64,000 bases of DNA from Sphingobium sp. Leaf26 (GTDB taxonomy: Bacteria > Pseudomonadota > Alphaproteobacteria > Sphingomonadales > Sphingomonadaceae): contig NZ_LMKV01000012.1 of assembly GCF_001421665.1 (NCBI RefSeq), positions 454,185 through 518,184 of the forward strand. Direction: 5' to 3'. Of the stretch, positions 35,460 through 43,814 are shown one piece after another (the first letter of the stretch is position 1; the number at the start of each line of letters is the position of its first letter). The notes under the pieces were generated by a model. It was not told where the DNA came from and did no database searches. It worked only from the letters and a program-made list of their open reading frames with translations. The position numbers and the translations under genes are program-made.

Positions 35460-38400
35460 ATGGCAAATTTTTCGGGGACTTCGGGCAACGACATCTTTAC
35501 TGGCGGTGATGAGGACGATGTTGCGACCGGCGGGCTGGGCAACGACCGGCTGACCGGTGGTGAAGGCAGTGACATATTGAGCGGGGACGAAGGCGCCGAC
35601 ACGCTCAATGGCGGTGGCGGGGACGATTATCTCTTTTCGGCCGGCCGCTATTATGACTTCTCCTTTTCCGGCATCTATTATCTCAACAAGCCGGTGCTGG
35701 ACACAGGCGCAGAAGCCGACACGGTCTTGGGTGGCAACGGAGACGACGTGATCTTCGCCGGCTATAATGATGTGATTGATGGCGGTGCGGGCGGGGAAGA
35801 CACGCTCTACTTCAGCCTGATGGGTGCGACGCACGGTGTGACGATGGATTTCCGTCTGCCGGTGATCGCGAACGGCACGGGCAGCATCAGCGGGATCGAG
35901 AATATCGGCTGGGTGCAGGGCAGCAATTATGGCGACACTCTCATCCTCGACCAGCAGGGGAGTTACGGCCCCTTCGGCGTGGTCTATGCCATGGGTGGTG
36001 ACGATCATGTCGTGGCCTCCTATTATACCGATCATATCTATGGCGGCGGAGGGAACGACATATTGGACGGGCGTCCGTCGGGCTATCTGGACATCCTGGA
36101 TGGCGGCGACGGCAACGACACGCTTTATAGTAACGATGGTTCCGGCGAAGCCTATGGCGGCAATGGCGACGACACCATCTATGCCGGCGGGCTGGTCCGT
36201 GGCGGTGCTGGCAACGACCGGATCGTCATGCAAAGCAGCTATTATCATAGCGGTGTCTTTGGTGATGAAGGCAATGACGAGATCCGGACCTCGCGGGAAG
36301 GCAATGTCGTGTCGGGTGGGAGCGGAGCCGACCGCCTGATCGGCGATGCGGGATCGGACACGTTGATCGCCGGCGATTATTTGCCCGGCCCCTATTATGT
36401 CGGATCACATGACATGGGCACGGAACGCGACGTCCTGTCGGGTGACGGCGGCGACGACATATTGTGGGCCGGTTGGGGCGACAGTGTCGATGGCGGCAGC
36501 GGCACCGACCGGCTTTATTATTCACTGGGCGGCGCGACCGCAGGAGTTGCCCTGTCCACCGGCATTTTTGCTAGCGCCAGCCCGCAGGCTCTGGGCGGCG
36601 GTACGGTGCAGAACGTCGAGCGGCTGGTCGAGCTGATGGGCAGCGCCTTTGCCGACCGGATCACCGTGGCGACGCAGGACAGCCTGCTCACCATCCATGC
36701 CGGCGCAGGCGACGATGTCGTCACCACGGGCGACAGTTCGGTGACGCTGAATGGCGGTGACGGCAATGACCGGCTGGTCAGTGGCGCGGCCGCCGACAGC
36801 TTTGACGGCGGTGCGGGTGTCGATACGATCGACTATGACGCCTATGCTTCGGGTGTGTCGGTCAATCTGCTCGTCGGCAAAGGCGCGGGGGGCGACAGCC
36901 TGCGCAATGTCGAGAATATCGTCGGATCAGCCTTTGCCGACACGTTGGTGGGCGACGGGTCCGCCAACCTCATCACCGCAGGCGCAGGCAATGATAGTCT
37001 TGACGGAGGCGCGGGGGCGGACCGGCTGGTCGGCGGGCTGGGCAACGACACCTATTATGTCGACAATGTTGGCGATGTCGTGGTGGAGCAGGCGGGTGAG
37101 GGCTATGATGTGGTCATCACCAACATCGACTATACGCTGGGCGCGAATGTCGAGGGGATCAAGCTGCTGAACCTCACCAAGGGCGTCGAGGTGCATGGCA
37201 ATGGGCTGAACAATTCGGTCAACGCCGCCTATGCGAGCGCGCCGCTGGCGGCGGGGACGCAGATACGCATGTTCGGCGAGGGCGGCGATGATACGCTGCT
37301 GGGATCGCGCCATGACGATTATCTGGATGGCGGCACGGGCGTCGACACCATGACCGGCGGGCTGGGCAACGACAGCTATGTGGTGGACGATGCCCGCGAT
37401 GTCGTGGTCGAGCAGGCCGGGCAGGGCTATGACGTGGTCATCACCAGCATCGACTATACGCTGGGCGCGAATGTCGAGGGGATCAAGCTGCTGAACGTGA
37501 CGCGCGGCGTGGAGGTGCATGGCAATAGCCTCAACAACTCGTTCAATGCAGCCTATGTGGGGGCGTCGCTGGCGGCGGGGACGCAGATACGCATGTTCGG
37601 CGAGGGCGGCAATGATACGCTGCTGGGGTCGCGCCATGGCGATTATCTGGACGGCGGTGCGGGCATCGACACGATGACCGGTGGGTTCGGTAACGACACC
37701 TATGTGGTCGACAATAAGGGCGATGTCGTGGTGGAGCAGGCCGGGCAGGGCTATGACGTGGTCATCACCAATATCGATTACACGCTGGGCGCGAATGTCG
37801 AGGGGATCAAGCTGCTCAATCTGACGCGCGGCGTGGAGGTGCATGGCAATGGGCTCAACAACTCGCTGAACGCCGCCTATGCCAATGGGCCGCTGGCGGC
37901 GGGTACGAAGATCCAGATGTTCGGCGAAGGCGGCAACGACACGCTGCTGGGGTCGCGCAACGACGATTATCTGGATGGGGGCACCGGCGTCGACACGATG
38001 ACCGGCGGATTTGGCAACGACACCTATGTCGTGGACAATGCCGGCGACATCGTGGTCGAGCAGGGCGGTCAGGGTTACGACGTCGTCGTCACCAGCATCG
38101 ACTATATGCTGGGCGCGAATGTCGAGGGGCTGAAGCTGCTCAACCTGACCAAGGGTGTCGAAGCGCATGGCAATGGGCTGAACAACTCGCTGAACGCGGC
38201 TTATGTGAATACGCCGCTGGCAGCGGGCACGACGATCCGGCTGTTCGGCGAGGGGGGTAGCGACAGCCTGCTGGGGTCGCGTTATGGCGATTTCCTGGAT
38301 GGCGGGGCGGGCAACGACACGCTTCAGGGCGGGGGCGGCAATGACCGCTTCCATTTTGGCGATGGGCTGCATGCGCTGAGCAATGTCGATACGATCCTGG

Positions 38401-38654
38401 ATTTCCAGCTTGGCGATATGATCGAACTGGACGATGCGGTGTTCAACGGGCTGTCGACCGGCGCGCTGGGGGCGGGTGCTTTCGTCGCCAATGCGGCGGG
38501 CGCGGCGACGAGCGCGGAGCAGCGGATCGTGTACGACACGGACAGCGGGCAGTTGTTCTTCGACGCGGACGGATCGGGCGCGGGCGGCGCGGTGCTGTTT
38601 GCGGTGCTGAACGGCCATCCGGCGATCGGCGCGGCGGATTTCGTCGTGGTGTGA
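35460..38654 (+). CDS. RTX (hemolysin-type calcium-binding) repeat protein, type I secreted
   Basis: A 1064-residue acidic Gly/Asp-rich protein without a signal peptide. Nonapeptide GGxGxDxLx repeats occur at about 12-75, 185-330 and 420-530 (for example GGEGSDILSGDEGADTLNGG). From 529 to 960 come four near-identical 108-residue units beginning ND(T/S)Y(Y/V)VD, each ending in RTX nonapeptides (DDYLDGGTGVDTMTGG). The last 130 residues (FHFGDGLHALSNVDTILDFQ, IVYDTDSGQLFFDADG, IGAADFVVV) match the C-terminal type I secretion signal region. Repeats bind Ca2+ and fold after export. No protease or lipase domain is visible, so it may be an adhesin or surface-layer-type protein. No T1SS genes lie nearby. 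Confidence 0.9.
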   Translation: MANFSGTSGNDIFTGGDEDDVATGGLGNDRLTGGEGSDILSGDEGADTLNGGGGDDYLFSAGRYYDFSFSGIYYLNKPVLDTGAEADTVLGGNGDDVIFAGYNDVIDGGAGGEDTLYFSLMGATHGVTMDFRLPVIANGTGSISGIENIGWVQGSNYGDTLILDQQGSYGPFGVVYAMGGDDHVVASYYTDHIYGGGGNDILDGRPSGYLDILDGGDGNDTLYSNDGSGEAYGGNGDDTIYAGGLVRGGAGNDRIVMQSSYYHSGVFGDEGNDEIRTSREGNVVSGGSGADRLIGDAGSDTLIAGDYLPGPYYVGSHDMGTERDVLSGDGGDDILWAGWGDSVDGGSGTDRLYYSLGGATAGVALSTGIFASASPQALGGGTVQNVERLVELMGSAFADRITVATQDSLLTIHAGAGDDVVTTGDSSVTLNGGDGNDRLVSGAAADSFDGGAGVDTIDYDAYASGVSVNLLVGKGAGGDSLRNVENIVGSAFADTLVGDGSANLITAGAGNDSLDGGAGADRLVGGLGNDTYYVDNVGDVVVEQAGEGYDVVITNIDYTLGANVEGIKLLNLTKGVEVHGNGLNNSVNAAYASAPLAAGTQIRMFGEGGDDTLLGSRHDDYLDGGTGVDTMTGGLGNDSYVVDDARDVVVEQAGQGYDVVITSIDYTLGANVEGIKLLNVTRGVEVHGNSLNNSFNAAYVGASLAAGTQIRMFGEGGNDTLLGSRHGDYLDGGAGIDTMTGGFGNDTYVVDNKGDVVVEQAGQGYDVVITNIDYTLGANVEGIKLLNLTRGVEVHGNGLNNSLNAAYANGPLAAGTKIQMFGEGGNDTLLGSRNDDYLDGGTGVDTMTGGFGNDTYVVDNAGDIVVEQGGQGYDVVVTSIDYMLGANVEGLKLLNLTKGVEAHGNGLNNSLNAAYVNTPLAAGTTIRLFGEGGSDSLLGSRYGDFLDGGAGNDTLQGGGGNDRFHFGDGLHALSNVDTILDFQLGDMIELDDAVFNGLSTGALGAGAFVANAAGAATSAEQRIVYDTDSGQLFFDADGSGAGGAVLFAVLNGHPAIGAADFVVV
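37044..38339 (+). repeat. Four tandem 324-bp repeat units inside the RTX gene
   Basis: Exact period of 324 bp (108 codons): units start at 37044, 37368, 37692 and 38016. Landmark GAGCA in the VVEQ codons recurs at 37086, 37410, 37734 and 38058. Units differ at scattered positions, more so in the fourth. Such repeats can expand or contract by recombination. Confidence 0.95.
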
Positions 38655-38723
38655 GGATCGGCCTGGCCAGCCTGTCATGAAAGAGGCTGGCCAAGTCGGC
38701 CGTGCTGGGGCAAGGCGACGGGC

Positions 38724-39539
38724 ATGACCCTGCCCGATCCGTCCGATTTCGTTGCTGCCGGGCAAAGTGCCGAGGTGTTCCGGCTGGATGGCGGGCGCGT
38801 GCTCAAGCTGTTCCATGACGGCGTCGATCCCGGCATCGTGGAGCGCGAATATGGGTTGATGCAGGCGATCCAGGCGACCGACCTGCCGGTGGCGCGGGCG
38901 CTGGATCTGCGCGAGGCGGGCGGGCGACCGGGCATCGTCTATACGCGGATGGAGGGGCCGGATTTGCTGGCCTATCTGCGCGAGAAGCCGTGGCGCTGGC
39001 GCTGGGCGCTCACGCAGATGGCGCGGTTGCAGGCGCATATCCAGGCGCAACATCTGCCGGCGCTGCGCAGCCGGAAGGCATTGCTGGCCGAGGATATAGA
39101 GGCGGCGCCGATCGGCGAGACGCTGCGCGCGGCGGCGATCGAGCGGCTGGAGCAACTGATCGAAGGCGATGCGCTGTCGCATGGCGACCTGCACCCCGCC
39201 AATCTGATCGTGACGCCTGACGGGCTGGCCGTGATCGACTGGTCGCGCGCGGCGCAGGCGGCGGCGCCGACCGACGTGGTGCGCAGCGAGATGCTGATGC
39301 GCTTTGGCCCCGGTCAGGCCGGCCGCTGGTGGGAGGAGCAGATACGCGACCAGGCGGCGGCTTATTATATCAAGCGCTATCGCGCCTTGACCGACATGGA
39401 GCCGGAGGCGCTGGCGGCGTGGCGGCCGCTGGTGGCGCTGGCGTGGACAAGGCACCGGTTGCCGGCGCGCGACGATGGCTTTGCGCTGTATCTGGCGGAT
39501 GCGCTGGTCGCGGCCGGATTGCCGCCGGTCGACGCCTGA
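38724..39539 (+). CDS. Aminoglycoside-phosphotransferase-like (APH) family kinase
   Basis: A 271-residue protein with the bilobal APH/choline-kinase fold: AGQSAEVFRLDGGRVLKLFH in the N-lobe (nucleotide-binding lysine), the catalytic loop LSHGDLHPANLIV and the metal-binding VIDWSRA. Chromosomal members phosphorylate diverse small molecules or hydroxylated metabolites, and resistance should not be assumed. The ATG at 38724 lies 70 bp after the RTX stop; no operon partner downstream. Confidence 0.85.
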   Translation: MTLPDPSDFVAAGQSAEVFRLDGGRVLKLFHDGVDPGIVEREYGLMQAIQATDLPVARALDLREAGGRPGIVYTRMEGPDLLAYLREKPWRWRWALTQMARLQAHIQAQHLPALRSRKALLAEDIEAAPIGETLRAAAIERLEQLIEGDALSHGDLHPANLIVTPDGLAVIDWSRAAQAAAPTDVVRSEMLMRFGPGQAGRWWEEQIRDQAAAYYIKRYRALTDMEPEALAAWRPLVALAWTRHRLPARDDGFALYLADALVAAGLPPVDA

Positions 39540-39682
39540 CCCCCGGCACCCCCGATCACTTGGGCATGTCGTTGGTGGGGCGATGAGCGCCGTTCGTCCC
39601 CCGGCCATGCCGCCGGGCGCTGCGCATGGGCGGATCATCGAACCAGCCGGGAACGTCATCATCCTGTCGCTATGATGGCGGC

Positions 39683-39823
39683 ATAGGGCGAGCGCGGGTT
39701 GCACCCGTTAAGCGACGGTTCAGTCCGAATGGCGTCGTTTCCCTCTCATACAGTTTATCCTGATCCGGAGTGCCCGACAGCATCTGGATACGCCCCCGGC
39801 ATCCCTTGCGCCGGGGGCGTTTT
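39683..39823 (+). ncRNA. Candidate small RNA ending in a rho-independent terminator
   Basis: In a 590-bp gene-free gap a TATGAT -10-like hexamer (39671-39676; no good -35 seen) is followed by two compact hairpins, CGGGT-TGC-ACCCG (39695-39707) and CGACG...CGTCG (39713-39737, with an inner TTC/GAA pair), and by a strong terminator at 39791-39823. The layout is that of a 140-nt trans-acting sRNA. Identity is unknown and boundaries are estimates. Confidence 0.45.
39791..39823 (+). terminator. Strong rho-independent terminator in gene-free gap
   Basis: CGCCCCCGGC (39791-39800) pairs perfectly with GCCGGGGGCG (39810-39819) around a nine-base loop and is followed by TTTT. It is 250 bp beyond the nearest upstream coding gene, so it probably ends a separate transcript. 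Confidence 0.85.
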
Positions 39824-40130
39824 CATGTCCGCGCGATTCGCGGATTTCCCCTACGGAAATGTCGTTTGCAGAAGGGGCGGATGTCGTTCGTCCCGCCGTT
39901 CGTCCGCGCCTGTCTGCGCTTGGTCGGCTGTCCGGTCGTTGGCCGATGGAGCGCGTTGCCGGGTCGAAGCGGGCGGGCGTCGCGCGGATCGCAGGCGTAA
40001 CACAATGAGGCGAACGGGACAGGGGCCGACCCCTGAAAGACCTTCCGGCTCCGCCCGTTCGCACCCCGGCGCGCCGCGCAGCCCCCTTTGGCGGCGGGCC
40101 GGCCACAACAGAATTCGAGGAGATAGTCCC
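39824..40130. other. Gene-free stretch upstream of the UrcA gene with two small hairpins
   Basis: Adjacent hairpins TCCGCG-CGATT-CGCGGA (39828-39844) and TTTCC-CCTAC-GGAAA (39845-39859) lie just after the terminator. The rest of about 270 bp presumably contains the UrcA promoter; an in-frame extension of that gene to 39699 runs through the terminator and is not credible. Confidence 0.4.
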
Positions 40131-40475
40131 ATGTTCGTTTCGACCAAAATCGCCGCCGCCCTTGCCTCCGTCGCTTTGCTGGCCAGTGCCGGCGCAGCAT
40201 CGGCGCAGGAGTTCCAGTCCAACGGCCGCACCACCGGCGTCTATCATGGCGACCTGGACCTGACGAAGCCGGGCCAGCAGCAGCAGTTGCGCAGCCGCAT
40301 CGCCCGCGCCGCCAACCGTGTCTGCTCCTCCATGGACCTGCAAGCGCAGATGAGCTGCAAGGCCAAGGCGATCGCCCATGTCGAAGCGCCGATCAGCGCT
40401 GCCATCGCCCGCGCCGAAACCGGCGAGCGTTATGCCGATGCCGGCAAGAGCGTGCGCCCGGTGGTGGGGAACTGA
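40131..40475 (+). CDS. UrcA family secreted protein
   Basis: A 114-residue periplasmic protein. Signal peptide MFVSTKIAAALASVALLASA (cut at ASAQ), then VYHGDLDLTKPGQQQQLRSR, the UrcA-type helix SRIARAANRVC, two further Cys positions (VCSSMDLQAQMSCKAKAI, likely disulfide) and a helical end IAHVEAPISAAIARAE. UrcA family members are small exported proteins of sphingomonads and relatives without assigned function. GAGGAGAT precedes the ATG. A terminator follows. Confidence 0.85.
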   Translation: MFVSTKIAAALASVALLASAGAASAQEFQSNGRTTGVYHGDLDLTKPGQQQQLRSRIARAANRVCSSMDLQAQMSCKAKAIAHVEAPISAAIARAETGERYADAGKSVRPVVGN

Positions 40476-40506
40476 TCCGCGCGGTTCGTGTGGCTGGTTC
40501 AGCGAT

Positions 40507-40533
40507 AAGGCCCGGTTTACGCCGGGCCTTTTT
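40507..40533 (+). terminator. Rho-independent terminator after the UrcA gene
   Basis: AAGGCCCGG pairs with CCGGGCCTT around a six-base loop, followed by TTT. It also faces the convergent enoyl-CoA hydratase gene. Confidence 0.85.
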
Positions 40534-40543
40534 GCGTGGGGTG

Positions 40544-41305
40544 TCAGAAATCGGGGCGGCGTTTGGCGCGGAAGGCGGCGACGCCCTCGGCGAAGTCGGG
40601 CAGGGTGAAGGCGTCGCGGAACAGGGCCAGCGTGGTGGCGTCGTCGTCCGGCTGGCCGTCGAGGATGCGGCGGATGATCGCCTTGGACGCGCGGACGCTG
40701 TGCTGGGCGTTGGCGGCGATGGTGCGGGCGAGCGTGTCGGCCGCGGTCAGGGGATCGGGCGCGATCTCTTCGATCAGGCCGATCGCCAGCGCTTCGTCGG
40801 CGGTGTGGAGCGCGCCGGTGAAGAGGATGCGTTTGGCGCGGGCCGGGCCGACCAGGTCGACCAGCAATTTCGTGTCGAACAGCGAATAGACGATGCCGAG
40901 TTTGGCGGGCGTGATGCCAAGGCGCGCGGCGGGCGATGCGATGCGCAGGTCGCAGGCGATGGCAAGGCCGCAGCCACCCCCGATACAATCGCCGTCGATC
41001 GCGGCGATGACCGGCTTTTCGGCATGGGCCAGCGCATATTGGCTGGCCCGGATCGCGGCCTGATTGGCGACGCGCCAGTCTTCGCCCGCAGAGCAGGCGG
41101 CAAATTCGTGGATGTCGGCGCCCGCGCAGAAGAGGCCGGGGGTGGCGGAGGCGAGGATCAGGACGCGGATGGCGTCATCCGCCATGGCCTGGCCGACGAG
41201 GTGGGGGAGTTGCTCCCACATGGCCTGGGTCATGGCGTTGCGCCGGTCGGGCCGGTCGATCAGCAGCCGGGCGACGGGGCCTTCCTGTTCCAGCCGCAGG
41301 TGCAT
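40544..41305 (-). CDS. Enoyl-CoA hydratase/isomerase (crotonase) family protein
   Basis: A 253-residue crotonase: RPDRRNAMTQAMWEQLPHLV, the oxyanion-hole segment LFCAGADIHEFA, the second loop IDGDCIGGGCGLAIACDLRI and the LGITPAKLGIVYS strand. The start at 41305 (MHLRLEQEGPVARLLIDRP) matches the family; the upstream frame is antisense to nothing homologous. Members hydrate or isomerise acyl-CoA thioesters in fatty-acid or aromatic side-chain degradation. It begins one base after the gph stop, so the two are an operon. Confidence 0.9.
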   Translation of the reverse strand: MHLRLEQEGPVARLLIDRPDRRNAMTQAMWEQLPHLVGQAMADDAIRVLILASATPGLFCAGADIHEFAACSAGEDWRVANQAAIRASQYALAHAEKPVIAAIDGDCIGGGCGLAIACDLRIASPAARLGITPAKLGIVYSLFDTKLLVDLVGPARAKRILFTGALHTADEALAIGLIEEIAPDPLTAADTLARTIAANAQHSVRASKAIIRRILDGQPDDDATTLALFRDAFTLPDFAEGVAAFRAKRRPDF

Positions 41306-41306
41306 G

Positions 41307-41975
41307 TCAGGCGGGCCAGCGTTGCAGCAGTGGAACCAGTTCGTCGAAATGCTGGATGACGGCGTCCGCCTCCAGATTTTCCACGGGACCGTCGAGGAAG
41401 CCGAAGCCGACCGCGATATTGGCGATGCCGGCATTTTTCGCGCCGGCGATGTCGTTGATCGTGTCGCCGACGAAGATGGTGCGGCCGCCGCCCGCGCGTT
41501 CGATCATGGCATGGATCGGGGCAGGATCGGGCTTGGCCACGCCGACCGTGTCGCCGCCGACGATGGCGGCGAAGCGGTCCGACAGGCCGATCTGGTGCAT
41601 CAGGGGGATGGTGAAGCGTTCCGCCTTGTTGGTGCAGATGGCGAGTGTGACGCCCGCGTCGGTGAGCGCATCCATCGCGTCCAGCAGGCCGGGATAGGGT
41701 ATGGAGTGGATGGCGAGATTCTGCTCATAATAGTCGAGCAGGATCGGGAGCAGGGTGGCCAGCGTTTCTGCGTCATAGCCGCCCGATGCGTCGAGCGCGC
41801 GTTCCAGCATCACCTTTGCGCCCTTGCCGACGAAGGGATGGATCGCCGCGACGGGAAAGGGCGGGCGGCCGATCGTGCCGATCGCATGGTTGACGGCGGC
41901 GGCGAGGTCGCCGCTGGTGTCGAAAAGGGTGCCGTCCAGGTCGAAGCCGACGATGTCGAAAGGGATGCTGCTCAT
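41307..41975 (-). CDS. gph: HAD-superfamily phosphatase, phosphoglycolate phosphatase-like
   Basis: A 222-residue HAD phosphatase: motif I GFDLDGTLFDT (nucleophile Asp), cap domain with HPFVGKGAKVMLERAL, motif II AICTNKAE, motif III lysine in GVAKPDPAPI and motif IV IFVGDTINDIAGAKNAG. This combination matches Gph, which removes 2-phosphoglycolate formed in DNA repair. The start at 41975 is preferred; an ATG at 41987 adds four residues. It is divergent from glmU with about 90 bp between. Confidence 0.88.
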   Translation of the reverse strand: MSSIPFDIVGFDLDGTLFDTSGDLAAAVNHAIGTIGRPPFPVAAIHPFVGKGAKVMLERALDASGGYDAETLATLLPILLDYYEQNLAIHSIPYPGLLDAMDALTDAGVTLAICTNKAERFTIPLMHQIGLSDRFAAIVGGDTVGVAKPDPAPIHAMIERAGGGRTIFVGDTINDIAGAKNAGIANIAVGFGFLDGPVENLEADAVIQHFDELVPLLQRWPA

Positions 41976-42065
41976 GGCGCCAGCCATGCCGCCTGCGCGG
42001 TGGCAAAGGCAAGGCAAACATGGCAGAGAGCGGACAAGTCCAAAGCTTTTGCCGGGAAAATCATC

Positions 42066-43421
42066 GTGACCAGTTCCGCCAGCCGCCCGCTCGCCGTCAT
42101 CATCCTTGCCGCCGGGCAGGGGACGCGGATGAGATCGTCGCTCCACAAGGTGCTGCATCCGATCGCGGGGCGATCCATGCTGCTGCATCTGCTGGCGAGC
42201 GTGGAGGAACTGGCGCCCGAGCGGCAGGTGGTGGTCGTGGGCGCGGGGCGCGAACAGGTGGAGAAGGCGGTGGCCGGCACCGGGGCGATCGTCGCGGTGC
42301 AGGAGCAGCAACTGGGCACCGGTCATGCGGTGAGCCAAGCGCATGATGCGCTGGCCGGGTTCGCGGGCGATGTGCTGATCCTCTATGGCGACGTGCCGCT
42401 GGTGAGCGCGGCGACGATGCGCGCGATGCTGGATCGGCTGAACCGGGGCGACGAGCCGCGCGCGGTGGTGCTGGGCTTCCGCCCCGACGAAGCGGCGGCC
42501 TATGGCCGGATCATCGCCGACGGGCAGGGCATCATCGAGAAGATGGTCGAGTATAAGGACGCCAGCGAGGCCGAGCGGGCGGTGACGCTGTGCAACAGCG
42601 GGTTGATGGCGGTGCGATCGACCGACCTGTTCGTGCTGCTGGACCAGATCGGCAACAATAATGCGGCGGGCGAATATTATCTGCCCGATATCGTGATGCT
42701 GCCCGGCGGAGCGAGCGCCGTCATCGAGACGGAAGCGTGGGAAGTGGCGGGGGTGAACAGTCGGGCCGAACTGGCGGGGGTCGAAGCGGTATGGCAGGCG
42801 CGCCGCCGGGCCGATGCGATGCGCGACGGTGTGACTTTGGTGGCGCCGGAGACGGTGTTCTTTGCGCATGACACCGTGCTGGGGCGCGATGTGGTGGTGG
42901 AGCCGAATGTGGTGTTCGGGCCGGGCGTGCGCGTGGCGGACGATGTCGTGATCCACGCCTTTTCGCATCTGGAGGGGGCTACGATCGCGCGTGGCGCGGA
43001 TATCGGTCCCTATGCGCGGTTGCGGCCCGGCGCGGAGATTGGCGTGAAGGCCAAGGTCGGCAATTTCGTGGAGATCAAGCAGGCCGTGCTGGGCGAGGGG
43101 GCGAAGGTCAATCACTTGTCCTATATCGGCGATGCCAGCGTGGGGGCGGGCGCGAATATCGGCGCGGGGACGATCACCTGCAATTATGACGGCTTCTTCA
43201 AATATCGGACGGAGATTGGCGCGGGGGCGTTTGTCGGGTCGAACAGTGCGCTGGTGGCGCCGGCGACGATCGGTGCGGGCGCGATCGTGGCGGCGGGCAG
43301 CGTGGTGACGAAGCCGGTCGAGGCGGATGCGCTGTGCCTGGTGCGGCCGGAACAGATCGGCAAGACCGGATGGGCCGCGCGGTTCCGGGAGCGGATGGCG
43401 GCGGCGAAGGTGGGGAAGTGA
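42066..43421 (+). CDS. glmU: Bifunctional N-acetylglucosamine-1-phosphate uridyltransferase/glucosamine-1-phosphate acetyltransferase
   Basis: A 451-residue GlmU with a GTG start at 42066 (a much longer in-frame extension upstream is antisense to gph). The pyrophosphorylase domain has VIILAAGQGTRMRSSLHKVL and LILYGDVPLVS; the left-handed beta-helix acetyltransferase has VVFGPGVRVADDVVIHAFSH, LRPGAEIGVKAKVGNFVEIK and NIGAGTITCNYDG. It makes UDP-GlcNAc for peptidoglycan. glmS follows about 1.4 kb later. Confidence 0.96.
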   Translation: MTSSASRPLAVIILAAGQGTRMRSSLHKVLHPIAGRSMLLHLLASVEELAPERQVVVVGAGREQVEKAVAGTGAIVAVQEQQLGTGHAVSQAHDALAGFAGDVLILYGDVPLVSAATMRAMLDRLNRGDEPRAVVLGFRPDEAAAYGRIIADGQGIIEKMVEYKDASEAERAVTLCNSGLMAVRSTDLFVLLDQIGNNNAAGEYYLPDIVMLPGGASAVIETEAWEVAGVNSRAELAGVEAVWQARRRADAMRDGVTLVAPETVFFAHDTVLGRDVVVEPNVVFGPGVRVADDVVIHAFSHLEGATIARGADIGPYARLRPGAEIGVKAKVGNFVEIKQAVLGEGAKVNHLSYIGDASVGAGANIGAGTITCNYDGFFKYRTEIGAGAFVGSNSALVAPATIGAGAIVAAGSVVTKPVEADALCLVRPEQIGKTGWAARFRERMAAAKVGK

Positions 43422-43480
43422 GGGAGCAATCAGCGGCGTGAGGCTGATCGTTGCATTTCAGGAAAGTGGAGGACCGCTCA

Positions 43481-43708
43481 GTGAATGATGATCTCGCTTT
43501 GATAATATCCGGAACCTGTATCAAGGCAGCTCGGGACATTGGGGACTTGGCGCGATTAATTCCTGAAGACGGGAAAGACCTGAAAATCGCGATTGCATCC
43601 GCTGTTCATGAAATTCATGCCAATATTATCGATCTGATATTCGCTGAAGCTCCTGCAATGAAGGAGGATATGGCGAGGAGATTGGCGATATATGATCGTT
43701 GCATATGA
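43481..43708 (+). CDS. Small hypothetical protein, 75 aa
   Basis: A GTG start at 43481 preceded by GGAGGA at 43468-43473 with ideal spacing gives a 75-residue helical protein (MNDDLALIISGTCIKAARDI, then DGKDLKIAIASAVHEIHANI). Base composition is more AT-rich than the flanking genes, suggesting recent acquisition or low constraint. No domain recognised. It is followed by a palindromic repeat element. Confidence 0.65.
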   Translation: MNDDLALIISGTCIKAARDIGDLARLIPEDGKDLKIAIASAVHEIHANIIDLIFAEAPAMKEDMARRLAIYDRCI

Positions 43709-43737
43709 TAAGCGGTCGTGACTTGAAGGAAATCTTG

Positions 43738-43812
43738 GTGCTCCTGCGAAAGCAGGAGCCTAGGGTCGATCGGACTGCCTTACACCCTGGGCTCCTGCTT
43801 TCGCAGGAGCAC
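43738..43812. repeat. Palindromic REP-like element, GCAGGAGC family
   Basis: Two 23-nt arms (43738-43760 and 43790-43812) are perfect reverse complements; each is itself a hairpin CTCCTGC-GAAA-GCAGGAG. Pairing continues inward as TAGGGT/ACCCTG with one mismatch, leaving a 17-nt loop. This matches dispersed extragenic palindromes of alphaproteobacteria. The right arm supplies the AGGAG before the metallophosphoesterase start. Confidence 0.9.
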
Positions 43813-43814
43813 GG

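Noticed and set aside
37044-38339. CRISPR-like regular spacing
   Set aside because: The period is 324 bp, lies in frame within a protein gene, and units are coding throughout.
36927-39704. Minus-strand open frame of 925 codons over the RTX and kinase genes
   Set aside because: His/Arg-rich antisense translation of the tandem repeats; the plus-strand RTX protein is unmistakable.
39711-39740. tRNA-like T-arm near the candidate small RNA
   Set aside because: GGTTCAGTCCGAA resembles a T-arm but no acceptor, D or anticodon arm can be drawn.
41064-42065. 334-codon N-terminal extension of glmU
   Set aside because: Runs antisense through gph; GlmU homology begins at the GTG at 42066.
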